The notes: generated by a model from the sequence alone, not told the origin. DNA of 64,000 nt from Microbacterium testaceum StLB037 (GCF_000202635.1 NC_015125.1:1-64000), one strand, 5' to 3'. Counted from the stretch's first letter, positions 13,195 through 22,098 are shown. Translations and numbers: made by a program.

Positions 13195-14889
13195 TCAGGC
13201 TCCGTTGCGGCGCGCGATGATCCCCGCGAGGAGAGCGTGCGACAAGGGGGCGACCGAGGCGATGAGCAGAATCGTGCCCCAGAATCCTTCCTCCGGTTGG
13301 AGCAGGATGCCGCCGAGGAGGAGCCCCGTGAACAGGACGGCGGACACCACCCGGCGGATCATGCGCTCGAGGTCGCGCAACCGACGTTCGATCCTCGGCG
13401 TCTGCACCGAGACGGCGCCCTCTTCGAACCGCGAGATCAGGTTGTCGACGCGGCGCGGCAGCCGCGCGGTCACGGCGGCCACGGCCCCTACCTCGCGCAC
13501 GAGCGCTTGAGCGGTGTTGCCGCTCTCCTCGCGGATCAGGCGCTGCGCGTAGGGCTCGACGGCATCCCAGATGTTGAAGGACGGATCGAGAGCGCTGCAC
13601 ATGCCGCTCGTGAGCGACATCGCACGGACGATGAGGAGGAAGTTCTCGGGCAACTGGAACGGCAGGGTGCGGACGACGTCGCCGAACTCGACCGCGAAAG
13701 CGCGGAACTCGCGCGGGTCGACCTCCTGCAACTCCGCGAACCCCATTCCCCCGAAGCGCGAGAACAGTTGGGTCATCGCGCGCTCGAGCTGGACGGTGTC
13801 GGCCGTGGGGAGAAGGACGCCGATGTCGCGGATGCCGTCCACGAGACCCTTTCCGTCGCGCGAGGCGGCGGCGATGAGCACGCGCCGGAGACCCCGACGG
13901 AGCCCCGGAGGCACCTCCCCCATCATCCCGAAGTCGATGAAGGTGAACCGCCACGCCGGGGTGTCGGCATCCGGGGTCGGAAGCGGGGTGACGAAGACAT
14001 TGCCGGGGTGCGGGTCGGCGTGGAAGAAGCCGTCCTCGAAGAGCTGGTCGAACATCACCGCGGCGAACCGCGCCGCCACCTCGGACGGGTCGATGCCGGC
14101 GGCGCGCAGCGCGTCGACGTCGGTGATCTTGATGGCCGAGACGTCTTCGAGGGTCAGGACGCGCCGCGTCGTGCGCTCCCAGGCCACGGCGGGGACGGCG
14201 ACCCTCGCGTCGTCGCCGAAATCGGCGGCGAAGCGCTCGGAGTTGGCCGCCTCGTGAAGGTAGTCGATCTCTTCGAGGCTTGTGACGGCGAACTCCTCGA
14301 CGAGCGCGGGCATGTCGACGCGGTCCGATACGAGCGAGACCTTGCTGAGCCACCGACCGACCTTGCGCAGGGCGCGGAGGTCGACGTCGACGATGCGGTC
14401 GATCCCGGGACGCTGGATCTTGACGACGACCTCTCGCAGTCCGCTCTCCTCCGCCAGCGCGTCGGTGAGGGCCGCCCGGTGCGCCTGACCGAGCGAAGCG
14501 GCAGCGAGCGGTCGCTCGTCGACGAAAGCGAAGGCGCGGGTCAGCGGCATCCCGAGCTCGTCCTCGATGCGCTCGCGCATTCGTGCGAACGGCACCGCGG
14601 GAACCTCGTCCTGCAGGCCCTCGAGCTCTTTCGTGATGATGGGTGGGAGCACGTCCAGGCGCGACGACATGAACTGCCCGACCTTGATCATCAGACCGCC
14701 CAGGTCGACAGCCAGCACGTGGAAGCGCTGCGCGAGGCGCAGCAATCGCCGGGTGCGGCCCCGGGCGGAGATCCACCCGAGGCCGAACCGCGGCAGGAAC
14801 AGCTCGTACCACCACGCCTGGACGAGATACCGCGCGGCGAACCGCGTGATGCGCCGGTAGCGGGCGCGCATGAGGGCGTCGTCGGTCAA
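13195..14889 (-). CDS. ABC1/UbiB-family atypical kinase
   Basis: Member of the UbiB/ABC1/ADCK family of protein-kinase-like ATPases, which in other organisms act on quinone or lipid metabolism at the membrane. About 564 residues. Visible hallmarks: the family KxGQ motif IKVGQFMSSR (about residues 68-77), an alanine-rich nucleotide loop AAASLGQAH, the catalytic loop HADPHPGNVFV, and FIDFGMMGE as the metal-binding DFG equivalent. Two C-terminal hydrophobic segments (about 505-560) should anchor it. I chose the TTG at 14889 because AGGAG lies 6 nt upstream; ATG 14871 is an alternative. It follows the PadR gene by 50 bp and is probably co-transcribed with it. The substrate is unknown. Confidence 0.88.
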   Translation of the reverse strand: MTDDALMRARYRRITRFAARYLVQAWWYELFLPRFGLGWISARGRTRRLLRLAQRFHVLAVDLGGLMIKVGQFMSSRLDVLPPIITKELEGLQDEVPAVPFARMRERIEDELGMPLTRAFAFVDERPLAAASLGQAHRAALTDALAEESGLREVVVKIQRPGIDRIVDVDLRALRKVGRWLSKVSLVSDRVDMPALVEEFAVTSLEEIDYLHEAANSERFAADFGDDARVAVPAVAWERTTRRVLTLEDVSAIKITDVDALRAAGIDPSEVAARFAAVMFDQLFEDGFFHADPHPGNVFVTPLPTPDADTPAWRFTFIDFGMMGEVPPGLRRGLRRVLIAAASRDGKGLVDGIRDIGVLLPTADTVQLERAMTQLFSRFGGMGFAELQEVDPREFRAFAVEFGDVVRTLPFQLPENFLLIVRAMSLTSGMCSALDPSFNIWDAVEPYAQRLIREESGNTAQALVREVGAVAAVTARLPRRVDNLISRFEEGAVSVQTPRIERRLRDLERMIRRVVSAVLFTGLLLGGILLQPEEGFWGTILLIASVAPLSHALLAGIIARRNGA

Positions 14890-14941
14890 CGGGACTCCTG
14901 GATGCCGACGTGCCGGAGGCACGCGCCGGGGACGGGCAATC

Positions 14942-15520
14942 TCAGCCCTGAGCGAGGATGGCGTAGAGCTTGCGGCGAGCGTCGTCGAGGATCTCGACGG
15001 CCTGCGCGACCTGCTCCTTGTCACCCGTGCGCGCCACCTGCGCGGCGGCCTGGGCGAGCTCGACGCCCGCCTTCGGGAGGGCCGTCATACGTCCACCGTC
15101 GCGCGAACCCGCGGACTCCCACGGGGCGGTGCGCTCGGTGGTCTCTTCGCCGGCGGCCTCGCGGCCCTCGGCGGTCAGCGAGTAGGTCTTGCGGCCGTTG
15201 GACTCCTCGGACTGCACGAGCCCCTCGTCGGTCAGCAGCTGAAGCGTGGGGTACACCGAGCCGGGGCTCGGCTTCCAGGAGCCGCCGCTTCGCTCCTCGA
15301 TCTCGCGGATGATCTGGTAGCCGTGCATCGGCTGCTCGAGAAGAAGGGAGAGGACGGCCGAGCGGACGTCACCCTTGTTCATGCGCGGTGCGCTGCTCGC
15401 CTTCTGCTCGAACTGCGTGCGCAGCTGCTCCACGGCCTCGAGGATGTTGGACATCGGCCAGCCGGGGGTGTTGTTGCCGCCGCGTCCGCCGAACGCGTCT
15501 CCCAGGAATGAACCACTCAT
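14942..15520 (-). CDS. PadR-family transcriptional regulator
   Basis: A 192-residue DNA-binding repressor. The winged helix (about residues 50-120) has the PadR signature VRSAVLSLLLEQPMHGYQII, then GSWKPSPGSVYPTLQLL and RKTYSLTAEG. The C-terminal helices for dimerisation include ARRKLYAILAQ. A glycine-rich leader of about 40 residues precedes the domain. Start ATG 15520 has an ideal AAGGAGG site. A near-perfect palindrome at 15561-15580, 40 bp upstream, is very likely its own operator, so autoregulation is expected. The UbiB kinase gene lies immediately downstream and may be a target. The inducer is unknown. Confidence 0.92.
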   Translation of the reverse strand: MSGSFLGDAFGGRGGNNTPGWPMSNILEAVEQLRTQFEQKASSAPRMNKGDVRSAVLSLLLEQPMHGYQIIREIEERSGGSWKPSPGSVYPTLQLLTDEGLVQSEESNGRKTYSLTAEGREAAGEETTERTAPWESAGSRDGGRMTALPKAGVELAQAAAQVARTGDKEQVAQAVEILDDARRKLYAILAQG

Positions 15521-15560
15521 GACGACCTCCTTGGCGCGGACCCGATTTGAGTCAGCGATA

Positions 15561-15580
15561 CATAACGATATATCGCTATG
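15561..15580 (-). promoter_or_regulatory. PadR operator palindrome
   Basis: CATAACGATATATCGCTATG: a 20-bp inverted repeat with one mismatched pair, overlapping the probable -10 region 40 bp upstream of padR. A further AGCGATA at 15554-15560 pairs with TATCGCT at 15571-15577 and could add a second register. The TATCG/CGATA core resembles known PadR-type sites. Confidence 0.65.
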
Positions 15581-15611
15581 CGAAGGGATGGGGCCGTCGG
15601 GCGGGAACTTC

Positions 15612-16541
15612 TCAGTACCAGTTCGTGGCCTGCGAGTGTCCCCAGGCGGCGCACGGCGTGCCGTATCCGCGGGAGATGTAGTCCAGACCCCACTTGATCT
15701 GCGTCGCCGCGTTCGTCGCCCAGTCGGATCCGAAGCTGGCCATCTTGTCGCCGGGGAGCGACTGCGGGATGCCGGTGGCACCGCTGGGGTTGTACGCCTG
15801 GTAGTTCCAGCCCGACTCCTTAGTCCACAGCGAGGAGAGGCAGGAGAACTGGTCGTCGCCCCAGCCGTACTGGTCGGCCGCGAGCTGGGCGGCGAAGGCC
15901 TTCGCTCCGTCGGGGGTGTTCACCCGGGCGAGCGCCGCGGCAGCCTCAGCCTCGCGCTGCGCCTCGGCGGCCGCCGCAGCCTCAGCCTGTCGCTGCGCCT
16001 CCGCCGCGGCATCCGCCGCCGCCTTGGCCGCGACGGCGTCGTTCAGGCTGCTGCGCAGGGTGGCGACGCGGTCGTTGACGCGCTGGGTCTCGACCTCGGC
16101 GTTCTGGCTCAGCGCCGGCAGAAGGACGGTCGGCAGAAGGTCGGATGCCGACAGGCGCTCGACCGCGTCGCTCAGGGCGGCGGTGTCGATGCTCGTGTCC
16201 CCCACAGCGAGCGGCAGTCCCGCCGTCGCGATGTCGGCCTGGACGGCGGAGGCGCCGGCGAGGGCGGACTGCGCGTCGGTGGTCGCGGAGTCGGCGGTCT
16301 GGGTCACGGCCTGGAGGGTCGGGGTCGAACCGAGAGTCGCGACGCTCATCGCGGCGGGTGCCGTGGTGGCGGCGGGCGCGCTGAAGGCGGAGGCCGAGGC
16401 ATCCGGCATCGACAGCGGCGCGGCGACGGCGAGGCCGGTCGTGGCGACCATGCCGAGCGCGAGGCCGGCGCAGGTCATCGCCGTGGTAAGCGTGCGGCGG
16501 GCGCGATGAACGGGGAGGAGCTTGAGATCGGAACGCAGCAA
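15612..16541 (-). CDS. secreted lysozyme-like protein, paralog of 9282-10268
   Basis: A 309-residue secreted protein with the same architecture as the plus-strand paralog: signal sequence (cleavage near VAAPLS, about residue 43), alanine-rich helical middle with AEAQRQAEAAAAAEAQREAE repeats (about 175-200), and a C-terminal lysozyme-like domain with YGWGDDQFSCLSSLW, KESGWNYQAYN and TGIPQSLPG. The putative catalytic Glu in KESGW is kept. The start at 16541 is a TTG with a weak ribosome binding site; ATG 16478 would still leave a short signal peptide. A direct repeat resembling an MtrA-type site lies upstream (16637-16653). Likely role: cell-wall hydrolysis or remodelling; not proven. Confidence 0.85.
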   Translation of the reverse strand: MLRSDLKLLPVHRARRTLTTAMTCAGLALGMVATTGLAVAAPLSMPDASASAFSAPAATTAPAAMSVATLGSTPTLQAVTQTADSATTDAQSALAGASAVQADIATAGLPLAVGDTSIDTAALSDAVERLSASDLLPTVLLPALSQNAEVETQRVNDRVATLRSSLNDAVAAKAAADAAAEAQRQAEAAAAAEAQREAEAAAALARVNTPDGAKAFAAQLAADQYGWGDDQFSCLSSLWTKESGWNYQAYNPSGATGIPQSLPGDKMASFGSDWATNAATQIKWGLDYISRGYGTPCAAWGHSQATNWY

Positions 16542-16849
16542 GAGAGCACTTTCGTCGGGGGCGCGCTCTCGGGCAGAGCGCGGTCGCTGTGTCGTCGGGT
16601 CGACACAAGTCCCCGAGTGTGGGTGGCTGTTCTGAGCGTTATCTCTTCGTTACCTGGGAGGGTCGTGGGAGGAGCATGGCGCGCGGGAGCGGCTACGGCG
16701 GTCGAGCACAGGCGCGATCGGCCGCGGCGAACCCCTCGAGAACGCGAAGGAAAGAGGGCCTCCGACCAGGGCTTTTTTGATAAACCTTCAAGGCGGGGTT
16801 GAATACCGCTTCCTCGGGTCCCGTCGACGCCTTTCGGCGCCGCCGGGCC
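16542..16849 (-). promoter_or_regulatory. upstream region of the second lysozyme-like gene
   Basis: About 300 bp without a supported gene. It contains a direct repeat on the minus strand, GTAACG and ATAACG spaced 11 bp apart (16637-16653), one helical turn, similar to direct-repeat sites of the cell-wall regulator MtrA. A 7-bp hairpin TGTGTCG/CGACACA lies near 16590-16609 in the likely 5' leader. Confidence 0.4.
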
Positions 16850-16887
16850 GGGCTGATCCGCGCCCAAGAAAAACCGCGGATCAGCCC
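16850..16887 (-). terminator. pgi terminator hairpin
   Basis: A 13-bp perfect stem GGGCTGATCCGCG with its complement and a 12-nt loop, 7 bp after the pgi stop codon on the minus strand. Confidence 0.65.
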
Positions 16888-16893
16888 GATTTC

Positions 16894-18573
16894 TCAGGCG
16901 CGGTGGTCGCGGTAGTAGGCGAGCAGCCCCGCCGTCGAGGCATCCTGAGCGGCCAACGCCTCATCGTCGCCCTCGATCGCGGGCGCGATCTGCAGGGCGA
17001 GCTGCTTGCCCAGCTCCACGCCCCACTGGTCGAAGGAGTTGATGCCCCAGATGGTGCCCTGCGTGAAGGTGATGTGCTCGTACAGCGCGATCAGCTGACC
17101 CAGCACCGCGGGGGTGAGGGAGGGGGCGAAGATCGACGTCGTCGGGCGGTTGCCGGGGAAGGTGCGGGCGGCGACGAGAGCGCCGGTCGTGCCCTCGGCC
17201 TCCACCTCTTCGGCCGTCTTGCCGAAAGCGAGGGCTTTGGTCTGCGCGAGGAAGTTGGCGAGGAACAGACCGTGCACGTCACGTCCGTCGTCGGCCAGCG
17301 GATACGCCGGGTTGACGAAGGCGATGAAGTCGGCGGGGATGAGACGAGTGCCCTGGTGGATCAGCTGGTAGAAGGCGTGCTGGCCGTTCGTGCCGGGCTC
17401 ACCCCAGAACACCTCTCCGGTGTCGGTGGTGACGGGCGTGCCGTCCCACCGGACGGACTTGCCGTTGGACTCCATGGTGAGCTGCTGCAGGTATGCCGCG
17501 AAGCGGTGCAGCTGCTGGGCGTAGGGCAGCACTGCGTGCGACTGCGCACCGAGGAAGTTCGTGTACCAGACGTTCAGGAGTCCCATGAGGACAGGGACGT
17601 TCTGCTCGATCGGCGTGGATGCCACGTGCTCGTCGACCGTGTGGAACCCGGCGAGGAGTTCGCGGAACGCGTCCGGACCGAGGGTGATCGCGAGCGAGAG
17701 TCCGATCGCGGAGTCGACCGAGTAGCGGCCACCGACCCAGTCCCAGAAGCCGAAGGCGTTGGTGGGGTCGATGCCGAAGGCCTCGACCTTGTCGAGCGCG
17801 GTCGACACGGCCACGAAGTGGTGGGCGACGGCATCCGTGCGAGCGGCGTCGGTGTCGTCGATCACTCCGGCGGAACCCAGCTTCTCCCACAGCCAGTCGC
17901 GGGCCAGGCGCGCGTTGGTCAAGGTCTCGAGGGTGGTGAACGTCTTCGACGCGACGATGAAGAGCGTGGTCTCGGGGTCGAGGTCGGCGGTCTTCTGCGC
18001 GATGTCGGTGGGGTCGATGTTCGAGACGAAACGCGCGTGGATGCCGGCATCGGCGTACGGAAGGAGGGCCTCGTAGACCATGACGGGACCGAGGTCGCTG
18101 CCGCCGATCCCGATGTTGACGACCGTCGTCACCTTCTTGCCCGTGACGCCGCGCCACTCGCCCGAACGCACGCGGTCGGCGAACGCGCTCAGACGGTCGA
18201 GCACTTCGTGCACGTCGTGGTCGACTCGCTGGCCGTCGACGACGAGCGCGGGCTCGACTCCGGCGGGGCGACGGAGGGCCGTGTGCAGCACGGCGCGGTC
18301 TTCGCTCGTGTTGAGGTGAGCGCCGCGGAGCATGTCCGCGAACCGCTCGCGCACGCCGGTCTCGCCCGCGAGCGCGACGAGGGCCTCGAGCACCTCGGGG
18401 GTCACGAGGTTCTTCGACAGGTCGACGTGCAGGTCGCCGACCGTGCGGGTGAGGTCGCGGACCCGGTCGGCGTCGGCGGCGAACCAGCCCCGGAGATCGG
18501 GATCGAAGGAGTCGCGCAACGCGGAGAGGCGGGACCAGGCGGCGGTGGTGGTGGGGTCGATAGGCGCAGTCAC
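16894..18573 (-). CDS. pgi: glucose-6-phosphate isomerase
   Basis: Interconverts glucose-6-phosphate and fructose-6-phosphate in glycolysis and gluconeogenesis, in the cytosol. About 559 residues, the full length of the long bacterial form. Seen: [11 protein letters not shown] (phosphate binding), ESNGKSV, the signature [18 protein letters not shown] with catalytic Glu and His, and [13 protein letters not shown] near the C-terminus. The GTG at 18573 ([13 protein letters not shown]) is 7 nt after TAGCGT, favouring leaderless translation there; an ATG at 18609 in the same frame is the alternative. It is a single-gene unit ending in a hairpin terminator. Identification is certain. Confidence 0.96.
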   Translation of the reverse strand: MTAPIDPTTTAAWSRLSALRDSFDPDLRGWFAADADRVRDLTRTVGDLHVDLSKNLVTPEVLEALVALAGETGVRERFADMLRGAHLNTSEDRAVLHTALRRPAGVEPALVVDGQRVDHDVHEVLDRLSAFADRVRSGEWRGVTGKKVTTVVNIGIGGSDLGPVMVYEALLPYADAGIHARFVSNIDPTDIAQKTADLDPETTLFIVASKTFTTLETLTNARLARDWLWEKLGSAGVIDDTDAARTDAVAHHFVAVSTALDKVEAFGIDPTNAFGFWDWVGGRYSVDSAIGLSLAITLGPDAFRELLAGFHTVDEHVASTPIEQNVPVLMGLLNVWYTNFLGAQSHAVLPYAQQLHRFAAYLQQLTMESNGKSVRWDGTPVTTDTGEVFWGEPGTNGQHAFYQLIHQGTRLIPADFIAFVNPAYPLADDGRDVHGLFLANFLAQTKALAFGKTAEEVEAEGTTGALVAARTFPGNRPTTSIFAPSLTPAVLGQLIALYEHITFTQGTIWGINSFDQWGVELGKQLALQIAPAIEGDDEALAAQDASTAGLLAYYRDHRA

Positions 18574-18580
18574 GGTGTCC

Positions 18581-18586
18581 ACGCTA
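18581..18586 (-). promoter_or_regulatory. -10 box of leaderless promoter for pgi
   Basis: TAGCGT on the minus strand, 7 nt before the GTG at 18573. Confidence 0.45.
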
Positions 18587-18636
18587 GCGATCCCGACGGT
18601 CGCGCACATCGCGGATGACGAAGCCGGGGGAAGACG

Positions 18637-19353
18637 CTACAGATCGACCGGATGGGCAGGAGAAGTCGACCCCTGTTCGGGGAGCGCGATCTCGCGCGTG
18701 GCATCCCACGGTTCGGTCCATCCGAGCCGGTCGAACAGTCCGTCCAGCACCATCGCGGTGAAGCCCCAGACCGTCTGCGGGCCGCCCGCCGTCTCGAGCG
18801 TGAACGCCGGTCCCCGCCAGACCCGTCCCTCGCGGCGGATCACCGTCGACCCCCGGCGGTCCGGATCGAGCAGATCCGCGACGGGGGCGCGGAACACCTC
18901 GGCCGACTCGGCGTGGTCCACCGCGCGAACCGGCGTCGGGCGGGACCACCAGCCGAGCACCGGGGTGACCTCGTGCCGGGAGAACGCCAGCGGCACGGCC
19001 GGGAGCGTCCCCAGCACATCGACGCCGTCGGGGTCGAGCCCCGTCTCCTCGCGCGCTTCGCGCAGCGCCGCGGCCACGGCATCCGCGTCTCCCGGATCGA
19101 CGCGCCCACCCGGGAACGCGACCTGCCCCGGGTGCGCGCGCAGGGTGCTGGCGCGCGCCAGCAGGAGGACATCGAGGTCGCTCGGAACGTGCGCCGCTTC
19201 GCGTCGACTCGGGATGCCGTCGAGCACGCCGAACAGGACGAGGATCGCTGCGGCTCGGGCGTCCCCGTCGACGGGGACCGCGTGCAGGGCGGCGAAGTCG
19301 TCGGCGTGCGGACGGCGAACGAGGTTCTCCAGTTGCGCGCGGGGGGAGGGCAT
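18637..19353 (-). CDS. NUDIX hydrolase, CoA pyrophosphatase-like
   Basis: A 238-residue NUDIX enzyme, probably hydrolysing CoA or its derivatives. The Nudix box GGRVDPGDADAVAAALREA plus REETGL is intact (GX5EX7REUXEEXGU pattern), and just before it LLARASTLRAHPGQVAFPGG matches the UPF0035/CoA-binding signature that marks this subfamily. The start ATG 19353 lies 6 nt after TAACCT, so it is probably leaderless. It is followed by pgi on the same strand, 64 bp away. Subfamily assignment is from the motif; the substrate is inferred. Confidence 0.88.
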   Translation of the reverse strand: MPSPRAQLENLVRRPHADDFAALHAVPVDGDARAAAILVLFGVLDGIPSRREAAHVPSDLDVLLLARASTLRAHPGQVAFPGGRVDPGDADAVAAALREAREETGLDPDGVDVLGTLPAVPLAFSRHEVTPVLGWWSRPTPVRAVDHAESAEVFRAPVADLLDPDRRGSTVIRREGRVWRGPAFTLETAGGPQTVWGFTAMVLDGLFDRLGWTEPWDATREIALPEQGSTSPAHPVDL

Positions 19354-19359
19354 GGGTCG

Positions 19360-19365
19360 AGGTTA
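19360..19365 (-). promoter_or_regulatory. -10 box of leaderless promoter for the NUDIX gene
   Basis: TAACCT on the minus strand, 6 nt before the ATG at 19353. Confidence 0.45.
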
Positions 19366-19382
19366 CCGAGGGCGGCGTCCGG

Positions 19383-20417
19383 TCAGCCGTTGCACGCCCA
19401 GCCGTCGCCGTCCCGGTCGAGGTCGTATTCGTCCGGGCCCACCACTCGCGCGACCCCGTCGAAATAGGACGGGCCGTTGCCTGACCCACCCGCGCAGTCG
19501 ACGTCCGAGTCGATCGGCACGCACGCATCGGCATAGCTCGGGTGGCATCCTTCGGACACCGGCGGCTCTGCAGCGGGCGGGGGCACGTCGTACGTCCCGA
19601 CGGCGGTGACCTCTGAGACGGGCTCACGGGACACCGACTCGCTGACCAGCGTGCGCCCGGTCTCGACCCCGTCCACCGTGGTGACGCGGAACACCGAGAC
19701 CTTCTCCCCGTCGACGCCGCCGACATCGACGCGCGACTGACCTCGGGGCAGGTTCCCGTCGTCGACGGACACATGGTCGAACGGAATCGTGGAGGAAACA
19801 GATACGTCGGACACGCGGACGACCGGGGTGGAGGACGGAGCGGGTGTCCGGGTCGGCAGTGGGTTCGAGGACGGTGTCTGCTTCGGTGAGGCCTTCGGCG
19901 TCGGCGAAGCGGGTGCCGTTGTCGAGAGGGGAGGCGTCCCGGACGGGGAGGGAACGGTCGGAGACAGGCTCGAGCCGTCGACGGGCTGGGCCAGCGGAGC
20001 GGGCTCGGCGAACGTCGCCGTGGCCGGAGGGAAAGTGAGGGCCGCCGCCGTCAGACCCCCTGTCGCGAGGACGACGACGGCGGCGACGGAGGTCGCGGCG
20101 ACCGCCGCGGCGGGCGACGAGAACCGCAACCAGGTTCGGGATCTCGTCGCGAGGGCGACCACCCCGGTCACCAGGACGACCAGGGCTGCTGCACCGAGGA
20201 GGGGCCAGAGTACGAGGAGGACGGGGAAGACGATCACACCGGCCACGACCCAGATCCACACCGGGACCCGGCGCTTCCGCCTCGCGGTCGGCGTGAGCGG
20301 AGAGCTCCGCTGCCGTCCGCTCTCTCCGATCTGGTCCGACCAGGCCGTCCCGTTCCACCAGCGCCAACGGCGCCCGTCCGTCGGGTCCGGGTACCACCCG
20401 GGCTGTGGTGCGCTCAT
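19383..20417 (-). CDS. DUF2510, G5 and excalibur-domain membrane protein
   Basis: A 344-residue surface protein of unknown function. Order: DUF2510 motif PGWYPDPTDGRRWRWWNGTAW (residues 6-27), two hydrophobic segments (about 52-85 and 95-128), a Pro/Ser/Thr-rich extracellular stretch, a G5-like domain (about 190-270, SVSREPVSEVTAVGTYDV), and a C-terminal excalibur-like calcium-binding motif DLDRDGDGWAC with paired cysteines. Such domains are typical of wall-associated proteins of actinobacteria. Start ATG 20417 has a GGGGGAG site. It is downstream of tatB on the same strand, but there is no evidence of a functional link. Confidence 0.8.
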   Translation of the reverse strand: MSAPQPGWYPDPTDGRRWRWWNGTAWSDQIGESGRQRSSPLTPTARRKRRVPVWIWVVAGVIVFPVLLVLWPLLGAAALVVLVTGVVALATRSRTWLRFSSPAAAVAATSVAAVVVLATGGLTAAALTFPPATATFAEPAPLAQPVDGSSLSPTVPSPSGTPPLSTTAPASPTPKASPKQTPSSNPLPTRTPAPSSTPVVRVSDVSVSSTIPFDHVSVDDGNLPRGQSRVDVGGVDGEKVSVFRVTTVDGVETGRTLVSESVSREPVSEVTAVGTYDVPPPAAEPPVSEGCHPSYADACVPIDSDVDCAGGSGNGPSYFDGVARVVGPDEYDLDRDGDGWACNG

Positions 20418-20465
20418 CGTGTCTCCCCCGACCGATCCGCGCGCCCTCGCGCGAGCGGTCCGGGC

Positions 20466-21023
20466 TCAGTAGAGCAGAACGGGACGCTCCGGTCCAGTGC
20501 GCGAGAGACCTCCATCGGCATTCTCTCCGCTGCTCTCGGGCTCCCCCTCCTCCGCCAGCACGATCCACCGCGGGTGAGCCGAGGTGCCGACACGGACGCG
20601 TCGGGGAGCCGGGGTGGTCTCGGGAGGCGGAGGGACCGGATGCCGGGCCTCGCCGACCTCGCTCGTCTCCCCCTCGATGGTCGGGGCGAGGAGCGTCGAC
20701 CCGGCCGGGGCGACGTCCGACGGGGGCGGGGCGGACTCGTGCGGAGCGGATGAAGGCGGGGCCGAAACGGACGGCGCCGCGAGCGCTTCGGCGATGATCC
20801 GGCGTGGGTCGTACTGCCGCGGGTCGAGCGCTCGCCACTGCGCCGCGTCGGCGGGGACACCGAGCTCGTCCGCGGCGCGCAGCCGAGCGGCATCCACCGT
20901 CCGCCGGAGGCTCCGCACGAGCGCGGCGACCCGGGCGACCACCGTGGGCAAGCGGTGCGGGCCGAGGATCACGGCGGCGAGAAAGCCGACGAGCAGGAGC
21001 TTCTCGAAGGTCAGGCCGAACAC
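20466..21023 (-). CDS. tatB: Sec-independent protein translocase TatB
   Basis: Twin-arginine translocon subunit that receives substrates together with TatC. 185 residues: short periplasmic N-terminus, one helix FGLTFEKLLLVGFLAAVILG, hinge GPHRLP, amphipathic helix to about residue 50, then the actinobacterial TatB segment ALDPRQYDPRRIIAEAL and a long Pro/Ser-rich tail. The GTG start at 21023 has GGAGGAG upstream. It overlaps the end of tatC by 13 bp, so it is the third gene of a tatA-tatC-tatB operon, an order different from the E. coli tatABC. The long tail is poorly conserved. Assignment as TatB rather than TatA rests on the tail motif and position. Confidence 0.85.
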   Translation of the reverse strand: MFGLTFEKLLLVGFLAAVILGPHRLPTVVARVAALVRSLRRTVDAARLRAADELGVPADAAQWRALDPRQYDPRRIIAEALAAPSVSAPPSSAPHESAPPPSDVAPAGSTLLAPTIEGETSEVGEARHPVPPPPETTPAPRRVRVGTSAHPRWIVLAEEGEPESSGENADGGLSRTGPERPVLLY

Positions 21024-21829
21024 GGTGGCTCCTCCCCCGCCGGGGCGGTCGTCCGTCGCGCGACCGAGCGATCGTGGAGGGCGGCGACGGCGAGCGCCGC
21101 CGCGAACAGGCCGCTCATCGGGACCGCGACGAGGAACATCGACAGCACGTCGGCGGACGGGGTCGCCAGGGCACTGAAGACGACGATGCCGACGAGGGCG
21201 TATCTCCAGCTCCGCGCGAGGGTGCGGGCGGGAAGGACCCCGGCGAGATTCAGCACCACGAGGAGAACGGGCACGACGAACGCGATCCCCGTCGCCACCA
21301 CGATCTTCAGCACGAAGTCGATGTAGGTCCCCGCGTCGAGGATCGTGGAGTCCTCGGCCGAGGCGAATCCCGCCAGCACCGACACCATGTGCGGGAAGAG
21401 GAGCAGTCCGGTCGCGCATCCCGCGATGAAGAGCGGCGCCGCGGCGCCGACCGAGCCGAGGACGTAGCGCCGTTCCCGCCGGGTCAGACCCGGGAGGACG
21501 AAGGCGAAGAGCTGGTACAGCCAGACCGGACTCGACAGCACGAACCCCGCGACCAGCGCGACGCGAAGGTGGAGGTCGAAGGCCCCGGTCACGCTGTCGA
21601 AGTTGAGGCTCGCGTTGCGTTCGGCCGCGATCTGCGCGATCGGCGTCCGGACCAGGTCCATCACGGGTTCGTACAGGAACCAACCGGCGATGGCACCGAG
21701 CGCGATGGCCACCGCCGCCCACACCGCGCGACGCGTCGCCTCTTCGAGGTGGGCGGCGACGGGCATGGGGGCCGACCGCGGCGCCTCGGATCGGGAGGAC
21801 GCGGCGGAGGGGGCGACGGCGGTGGTCAC
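21011..21829 (-). CDS. tatC: Sec-independent protein translocase TatC
   Basis: Core receptor of the twin-arginine pathway, 272 residues, six membrane helices. Recognisable: HLEEATRRAVWAAVAIALG at the N-terminus (HLxELRRR motif equivalent), FYEP-like FLYEPVMD, SSPVWLYQLFAFVLPGLTRRERR in the second loop, and a helix-rich C-terminal half. The GTG start at 21829 overlaps the tatA stop (GTGA), indicating translational coupling. Its second-half residues FVVPVLLVVLNLAGVL are standard for TatC. An exported Tat-type lipoprotein is encoded immediately upstream of the operon. Confidence 0.93.
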   Translation of the reverse strand: MTTAVAPSAASSRSEAPRSAPMPVAAHLEEATRRAVWAAVAIALGAIAGWFLYEPVMDLVRTPIAQIAAERNASLNFDSVTGAFDLHLRVALVAGFVLSSPVWLYQLFAFVLPGLTRRERRYVLGSVGAAAPLFIAGCATGLLLFPHMVSVLAGFASAEDSTILDAGTYIDFVLKIVVATGIAFVVPVLLVVLNLAGVLPARTLARSWRYALVGIVVFSALATPSADVLSMFLVAVPMSGLFAAALAVAALHDRSVARRTTAPAGEEPPCSA

Positions 21830-22074
21830 GGCGTGCTCGGCGGGGAGAGGACGGGCGTGGCGGATGCCGCCGGGCGTTCGGCGTGCGCGTGGACCGAGGT
21901 CTCGTCGGTGGGGGCCTCCGCGGCATCGGCGCGGGAGTCGCCCACCTCGCTCTTCAAGATGCGGACGGACTGCCCGAGGCTGCGGGCGAGGGCGGGGAGC
22001 TTGGCGGCTCCGAAGATGAGGACGATGACCGCCAGCACGATCAGGGCGTGCCAGCCGGTGAGGTTCTGCAGCAT
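21826..22074 (-). CDS. tatA: Sec-independent protein translocase TatA
   Basis: Pore-forming subunit of the Tat system; 82 residues with one N-terminal helix (LTGWHALIVLAVIVLIFGAA), hinge KLP and amphipathic helix ALARSLGQSVRILKSEV, then a disordered acidic tail. Start ATG 22074 has an AAAGGAA site. It is the first gene of tatA-tatC-tatB and follows the dioxygenase-like gene by 24 bp, so it may also be read from that upstream promoter. Confidence 0.93.
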   Translation of the reverse strand: MLQNLTGWHALIVLAVIVLIFGAAKLPALARSLGQSVRILKSEVGDSRADAAEAPTDETSVHAHAERPAASATPVLSPPSTP

Positions 22075-22098
22075 GAGAGGGGTTCCTTTCGATTCGGT

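Noticed and set aside
9920..13510. Very long plus-strand open frame across the helicase
   Set aside because: No domain or normal composition; the minus strand encodes all helicase motifs. A product of high GC at third positions.
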